This document shows, in pieces, positions 41,742 to 45,723 of a DNA stretch of 45,723 bases. Every line of letters starts with the position of its first letter. Positions within the stretch are counted from its first letter, which is position 1. Origin of the DNA: Paenibacillus alvei (lineage in GTDB: Bacteria; Bacillota; Bacilli; Paenibacillales; NBRC-103111); NCBI GenBank assembly GCA_945881905.1, contig CAMCVV010000016.1:1-45723 (forward strand), written 5' to 3'. The notes under the pieces were generated by a model, which was not told the origin of the DNA, ran no database searches, and worked only from the letters and a program-made list of their open reading frames with translations. The position numbers and the translations under genes were made by a program.

Positions 41742-43769
41742 ATGAAGACAGCTCTTCATAAGGATGATACGCAAAAAAAACATATCTTGATGCGACGTCA
41801 TTTTAGTATGCGCTTGAATTTATTGTTTTTTTTCATATTCGCTTTGTTTTCGATACTTATCGTGAGACTTGCTATTATTCAGTTTGTAGAAGGAAAAGAA
41901 CTGGCTATGTTGGAAAGTATCATTACCACTCGCGAGACGAAAATAGCACCCATTCGTGGTAATATATATGATAATTTCGGTGCGCCTCTTGCGTATACAG
42001 TTTCAGTGCAATCTTTATTTTTTCGAATTGAGCCCACGCAACAAGATAAAGCAGAAGTCATTCAACTTGCAAGGGAATTAAGTCAGGTGTTCGAAACGTA
42101 TGGTAGACCAGAAGGCATTCAGTTAACCCCAGCTCAAATCGTGTTAGCGATGGATCTCGGGTATGACATTGATTTAAAGAAGTCAAAAGAGCCGAGCTAC
42201 TATTTCACACCTCGTCGAATCAAAGCGGATTTAACCAAAGAAGAAGTTGCTTATTTACTCGAGCATCGAGATGAATTTAAATGGATTGAAGTTTCCGAAG
42301 AAAGTATTCGAATGTATGAACGCGAGATCGATGGCACGACAATTGCTACGCAATTAATTGGATACTTACAGAAATTTTCAACAAAAACCGCGCAAAATGT
42401 ATATAAAAACAATTCAATGTTTGACCAATTCATTCCCAATGAAGATGTGGGTCTTGATGGTATAGAACGAATGTATCAAGATGAACTTCGAGGTACCAAT
42501 GGTGAGAAATCATATCCTGTGAATGCATTGCAAAAAATCATCGGAAGAGTGACGATCACTCCTCCCAAAAGAGGTAACAATTTATTTTTGACAATTAATA
42601 AAGATGTTCAATTAGCTACAGAAAAAGCAATTATCGATCAAATCGCATGGTTGCAATCGCCTGAAGCTAAAAACAATAAATATGCAAGTAAAGGCATGAA
42701 TGCTCGATCAGGTTATGCTGTAGCTATAGAAGTCGAAACAGGAAAAGTGGTCTCGATGGCTAGCATGCCCGATTATGATGCTAATATGTGGAAAGGCGGA
42801 ATATCACAAGATAATTATGAATCCGTCAAGCAGTTTCTTAATAATGGCACGATTACGACAGCTTATTCCAATTATCCATCTGAAGAATTGCCGAAACATC
42901 CTACATCTATGGTTTTTTTGGGATCTACTGTTAAACCGTTAACTGTATTATTTGGACTTTCAACTGGATTGTTTACTTTAAACGAAACATACTATGACAC
43001 GGGGTATTTTTCATTTGGGAGAATCAGTGATCAAGCGAGGATCTCTAATTCAGATCGAAAAGCATATGGAAATATTAATGCAGTAGATGCGATTCGGGTT
43101 TCATCGAATACGTTTATGTCGGCTATGGTTGGGAACCGGCTCTATTTTAAAGAATTTGATAAAGGACTGTTTACTTGGGAGAATTTCATCAAAAAATTCG
43201 GTCTCGGGATTTTAACTGGAAGTGGATTGCCTCGGGAATACGCGGGATCCAATGATTTTCATGAAAATGCGAACACATCGAGTTCTCAATCGGCACTTGT
43301 CTATGCGTCTTGGGGACAAAATGGTAAGTATACGACTTTACAACTTGCACAGTATGCAGCAACGATTGCGAGCAGAGGTAAAAGAATGAAGCCGATATTC
43401 GTAAATGAGATCAAAACATATGAAGGTGAACTCGAAAAGAAAATCGAACCGGAAGTGATCGAATACAATGAGTTTCCTAGTGAATTTTGGGATGCTATAT
43501 TTACAGGAATGAAAGCAGTCAGTAAAACAGGATTCGAGGGTGTCACGTATTCTGTTGCGTCTAAAACAGGAACATCTACTATGCAGATCTCTGGGGAAAC
43601 AGTCGATAATGCTGTATTTATTGCTTTTGCTCCAGCGGAAAACCCTAAACTGGCTATAGCTGTAGTTGTACCTGAAGGTGGCTTTGGTTCGATTGGAGCT
43701 GCACCGATCGCGCGCAAAATCTTCGATGCGTATGACTTGCATATTGGATTAGGAAGTATTCCCAAATAA
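41742..43769 (+). CDS. class B penicillin-binding protein (PBP2-type transpeptidase)
   Basis: A 675-residue peptidoglycan transpeptidase. A short cytoplasmic tail and one membrane segment (residues 26-48) are followed by the PBP dimerisation domain (IAPIRGNIYDNFGAPLAYT near 72-90) and a transpeptidase domain. The three active-site motifs are intact: STVK near residue 394, SSN near 454 and KTG near 608. The length and layout fit the elongation-type PBP2/PbpA/PbpH group more than SpoVD, as no PASTA repeats follow. GAAAGGAA precedes the ATG. asnB follows 76 bases later. Confidence 0.93.
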   Translation: MKTALHKDDTQKKHILMRRHFSMRLNLLFFFIFALFSILIVRLAIIQFVEGKELAMLESIITTRETKIAPIRGNIYDNFGAPLAYTVSVQSLFFRIEPTQQDKAEVIQLARELSQVFETYGRPEGIQLTPAQIVLAMDLGYDIDLKKSKEPSYYFTPRRIKADLTKEEVAYLLEHRDEFKWIEVSEESIRMYEREIDGTTIATQLIGYLQKFSTKTAQNVYKNNSMFDQFIPNEDVGLDGIERMYQDELRGTNGEKSYPVNALQKIIGRVTITPPKRGNNLFLTINKDVQLATEKAIIDQIAWLQSPEAKNNKYASKGMNARSGYAVAIEVETGKVVSMASMPDYDANMWKGGISQDNYESVKQFLNNGTITTAYSNYPSEELPKHPTSMVFLGSTVKPLTVLFGLSTGLFTLNETYYDTGYFSFGRISDQARISNSDRKAYGNINAVDAIRVSSNTFMSAMVGNRLYFKEFDKGLFTWENFIKKFGLGILTGSGLPREYAGSNDFHENANTSSSQSALVYASWGQNGKYTTLQLAQYAATIASRGKRMKPIFVNEIKTYEGELEKKIEPEVIEYNEFPSEFWDAIFTGMKAVSKTGFEGVTYSVASKTGTSTMQISGETVDNAVFIAFAPAENPKLAIAVVVPEGGFGSIGAAPIARKIFDAYDLHIGLGSIPK

Positions 43770-43845
43770 CGTTGATTCATGTTGTTATCGAAGTTAATCG
43801 CAAGCAGAGATGAAGAGATGAATGGATCGGGAGGTGTTACCTAGG

Positions 43846-45717
43846 ATGTGTGGGATTACAGGAGTTATGTATTTCGAAGATCGCGAACCACCTCTATCTA
43901 TGTTGAAAATGATGACAGATGTGATCGAGCATCGAGGACCCAATGATTCAGGTTTTTGGACTGACAATCGGATTGGACTAGGTTTTCGTCGCTTGTCTAT
44001 TATTGATCTGCAAGAAGGGCATCAACCATTAGCGAATGAAGACGATACTATCTGGATTATCTTTAATGGGGAAATATATAATTACAAATCATTGCGTTCT
44101 GACTTGGAGTCCAAAGGGCACCGGTTCCGAACACATACAGATACAGAAGTCATTGTTCATCTCTATGAAGAGTATGGCGATTCTTGTGTGAATTATCTGC
44201 GAGGAATGTTTAGTTTTGTGATATGGGACAAACATAAACAACAACTTTTTGGTGCAAGAGACCATTTTGGGATCAAACCTTTTTATTATGCTATACAAGA
44301 TCACCAATTTGTATTTGGTTCAGAAATTAAAAGTATTTTATTAGCAGATGGAATTTCTCGTCAACTTCATTGGCAAAGTTTTGTCCAATACATGAGCTTT
44401 CAGTATGTTCCTGAGCCCAATACGATGTTTGCAGGTATTCAGAAGCTTCCGCCAGCACATTTCATCAAAGTCAGTTACGAAGGCAAGGTCACCATTCAAG
44501 CGTATTGGAATCCAATGTTTGCACCAGTCGAGCGTCCATTTGATGAATATGTAGAACAATTACGTGTGGGATTAAAGGATTCTGTTATTCATCACATGGT
44601 CAGTGATGTGGAGAGAGGATGCTTTTTGTCGAGTGGCATAGATTCGACTGCAATCGCTACATTGATGCGGAAAGTAGAACCGATCCGTACTTTTTCTGTT
44701 GGTTTTGAAGGCTCTTATAACGAGACAATTATCGCTAAGCAAACAGCCGAAGCAATACACACGGAGCATTACTCCAAAATGATTTCGCAACAAGACTTTA
44801 TCGATTGTTTGCCCAAAGCGATCTGGCATCAAGATGAACCTGTTGCGGATCCTTCAGCGATTGCTCTTTATCATGTAGCGCAGTTAGCTAAAGAACATGT
44901 TACAGTTGTGCTTTCTGGAGAAGGAGCAGACGAATTATTCGGCGGATATCGCATCTATCGCGAGCCTTTATCACTACGTCCCATTGAAGCACTACCTGAG
45001 TTCGTCAAGCAGTTTCTCCATCGATTTGTTGGATATTTACCCGAATCATTCAAAGGTCGAAATTACGTGTTGCGTGGTACGACGCCACTCGAGCAAAGAT
45101 TCATAGGTAATGCTAAAATCTTCTCTGAAGATGCCGTTGCTGAAATCGTTCAAATGAGCGCGAACTCGTGGAAAGAATACAAAAAACCTTCAGAAATCAC
45201 TCATGACTTGTACGCCCAAACGCGGCATCTGGATGCAGTTACGAGAATGCAATATATTGATATGAATTTGTGGCTCCCTGGTGATATTTTAATGAAAGCC
45301 GATAAAATGACAATGGCACATTCATTAGAACTTCGCGTTCCATTCTTGGACAAAGAACTATTTGAAGTCGCTCGTCGCATACCCATGTCTTATCGATTAG
45401 CACAAGGAACAACGAAACATATTTTCCGAAAAGCGATGGAGGGGATAATCCCTGATTTCATTTTGAATCGTCCTAAGTTAGGATTTCCAGTGCCTTTGCG
45501 AGAATGGTTACAAGGACCGATGGGACTGTCGTTGTTAGAACAAATACAAGCAAGTGGCATCGGAGATTATGTAAATATCAAACAGGTAGAGCAGATGCTA
45601 CACCTTCATCGACGTGGTCAAGGGGATTACGCTAGGAAAATCTGGGTGATTTATGTTTTTGCTTTGTGGCATGTTACGTATTTGGGGAAGTCATCTATTG
45701 GCGAATATGCCATGTAA
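43846..45717 (+). CDS. asnB: asparagine synthase (glutamine-hydrolysing)
   Basis: A 623-residue two-domain enzyme making asparagine from aspartate, glutamine and ATP. The start at 43846 gives MCGITG, so Cys2 becomes the N-terminal catalytic nucleophile after Met removal; GGGAGGTG lies nine bases upstream. The upstream ATG at 43822 would bury the Cys and is rejected. The glutaminase domain has IEHRGPNDSG and RRLSIIDLQEGHQP. The synthetase domain has the PP-loop LSSGIDSTAIA near 256-266, SGEGADELFGGY near 359, and a C-terminal LDKELFEVARRIP. B. subtilis has three homologues (AsnB, AsnH, AsnO), so the paralogue is uncertain. Confidence 0.95.
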   Translation: MCGITGVMYFEDREPPLSMLKMMTDVIEHRGPNDSGFWTDNRIGLGFRRLSIIDLQEGHQPLANEDDTIWIIFNGEIYNYKSLRSDLESKGHRFRTHTDTEVIVHLYEEYGDSCVNYLRGMFSFVIWDKHKQQLFGARDHFGIKPFYYAIQDHQFVFGSEIKSILLADGISRQLHWQSFVQYMSFQYVPEPNTMFAGIQKLPPAHFIKVSYEGKVTIQAYWNPMFAPVERPFDEYVEQLRVGLKDSVIHHMVSDVERGCFLSSGIDSTAIATLMRKVEPIRTFSVGFEGSYNETIIAKQTAEAIHTEHYSKMISQQDFIDCLPKAIWHQDEPVADPSAIALYHVAQLAKEHVTVVLSGEGADELFGGYRIYREPLSLRPIEALPEFVKQFLHRFVGYLPESFKGRNYVLRGTTPLEQRFIGNAKIFSEDAVAEIVQMSANSWKEYKKPSEITHDLYAQTRHLDAVTRMQYIDMNLWLPGDILMKADKMTMAHSLELRVPFLDKELFEVARRIPMSYRLAQGTTKHIFRKAMEGIIPDFILNRPKLGFPVPLREWLQGPMGLSLLEQIQASGIGDYVNIKQVEQMLHLHRRGQGDYARKIWVIYVFALWHVTYLGKSSIGEYAM

Positions 45718-45723
45718 ATCCAT

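Noticed and set aside
43301-43780. A 159-codon minus-strand frame inside the penicillin-binding protein gene
   Set aside because: Antisense to the transpeptidase domain including the KTG motif; no independent evidence.

Overview
The window reads as chromosomal DNA of an aerobic, endospore-forming Gram-positive bacterium of the Bacillales (class Bacilli), with moderate-to-low GC. The evidence is the number of spore genes (sspI, an alpha/beta-type SASP, yunB, lytH, ylbJ, cwlJ-gerQ, a YheC/YheD-family protein), the Bacillus-like small conserved genes (yutD, yfhP, yycC-like, ycgQ/ycgR), and a 14-gene tRNA block whose order matches the 3' part of the Bacillus subtilis trnD cluster. The exact genus cannot be fixed from the sequence; an Alicyclobacillaceae-like lineage is only a guess.

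Layout. 1-1554: tRNA block (Glu, Val, fMet, Asp, Phe, Thr, Tyr, Trp, His, Gln, Gly, Cys, Leu, Leu), its first member cut by the window edge, closed by a strong terminator. 1963-8687: patB-like C-S lyase, signal peptidase I, a GNAT gene whose Shine-Dalgarno site lies in a hairpin, zwf, a cyclase-family hydrolase and prfC. 8779-10674: glycosyltransferase plus YheC/YheD ATP-grasp pair. 10809-14921: a sugar-type module of LacI regulator, two Gfo/Idh/MocA dehydrogenases and a ThuA-domain protein. 15004-18820: sspI, a KtrA/TrkA protein, a TrmH-type methyltransferase, yunB and lytH. 18993-22040: nickel-pincer nucleotide (NPN) cofactor genes larE-larB-larC, in which larC is cut in two and its C-terminal half lies on the opposite strand. 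22266-28689: lipA, yutD, nadK, alpha-glucan phosphorylase, ylbJ and two small genes. 28912-36334: a conserved small protein, an SASP, a decayed gene, a viroplasmin-type RNase H, ilvD, the ycgQ/ycgR permease pair, trpS, a thioesterase and a small membrane protein. 36390-38601: yfhP and the germination pair cwlJ-gerQ behind a sigma-K-like promoter. 38775-39737: relics of a lost urea system, with urtC and urtE fragments on the minus strand facing an internal ureC fragment on the plus strand. 39880-45717: ctaB (haem O synthase), a SCO1 copper chaperone, a small membrane protein, a class B penicillin-binding protein and asnB.

The most unusual points are the two-strand larC split exactly at its His-rich linker, the urea/urease relics (urease is also a nickel enzyme), the compact LacI/Gfo-Idh/ThuA/Gfo-Idh module, and two cis elements: a 9-bp hairpin hiding a Shine-Dalgarno site and a perfect palindrome inside the candidate zwf promoter. 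Function calls come from reading motifs by eye; no database search was possible. Where an upstream in-frame codon exists, starts were chosen by the ribosome-binding site.
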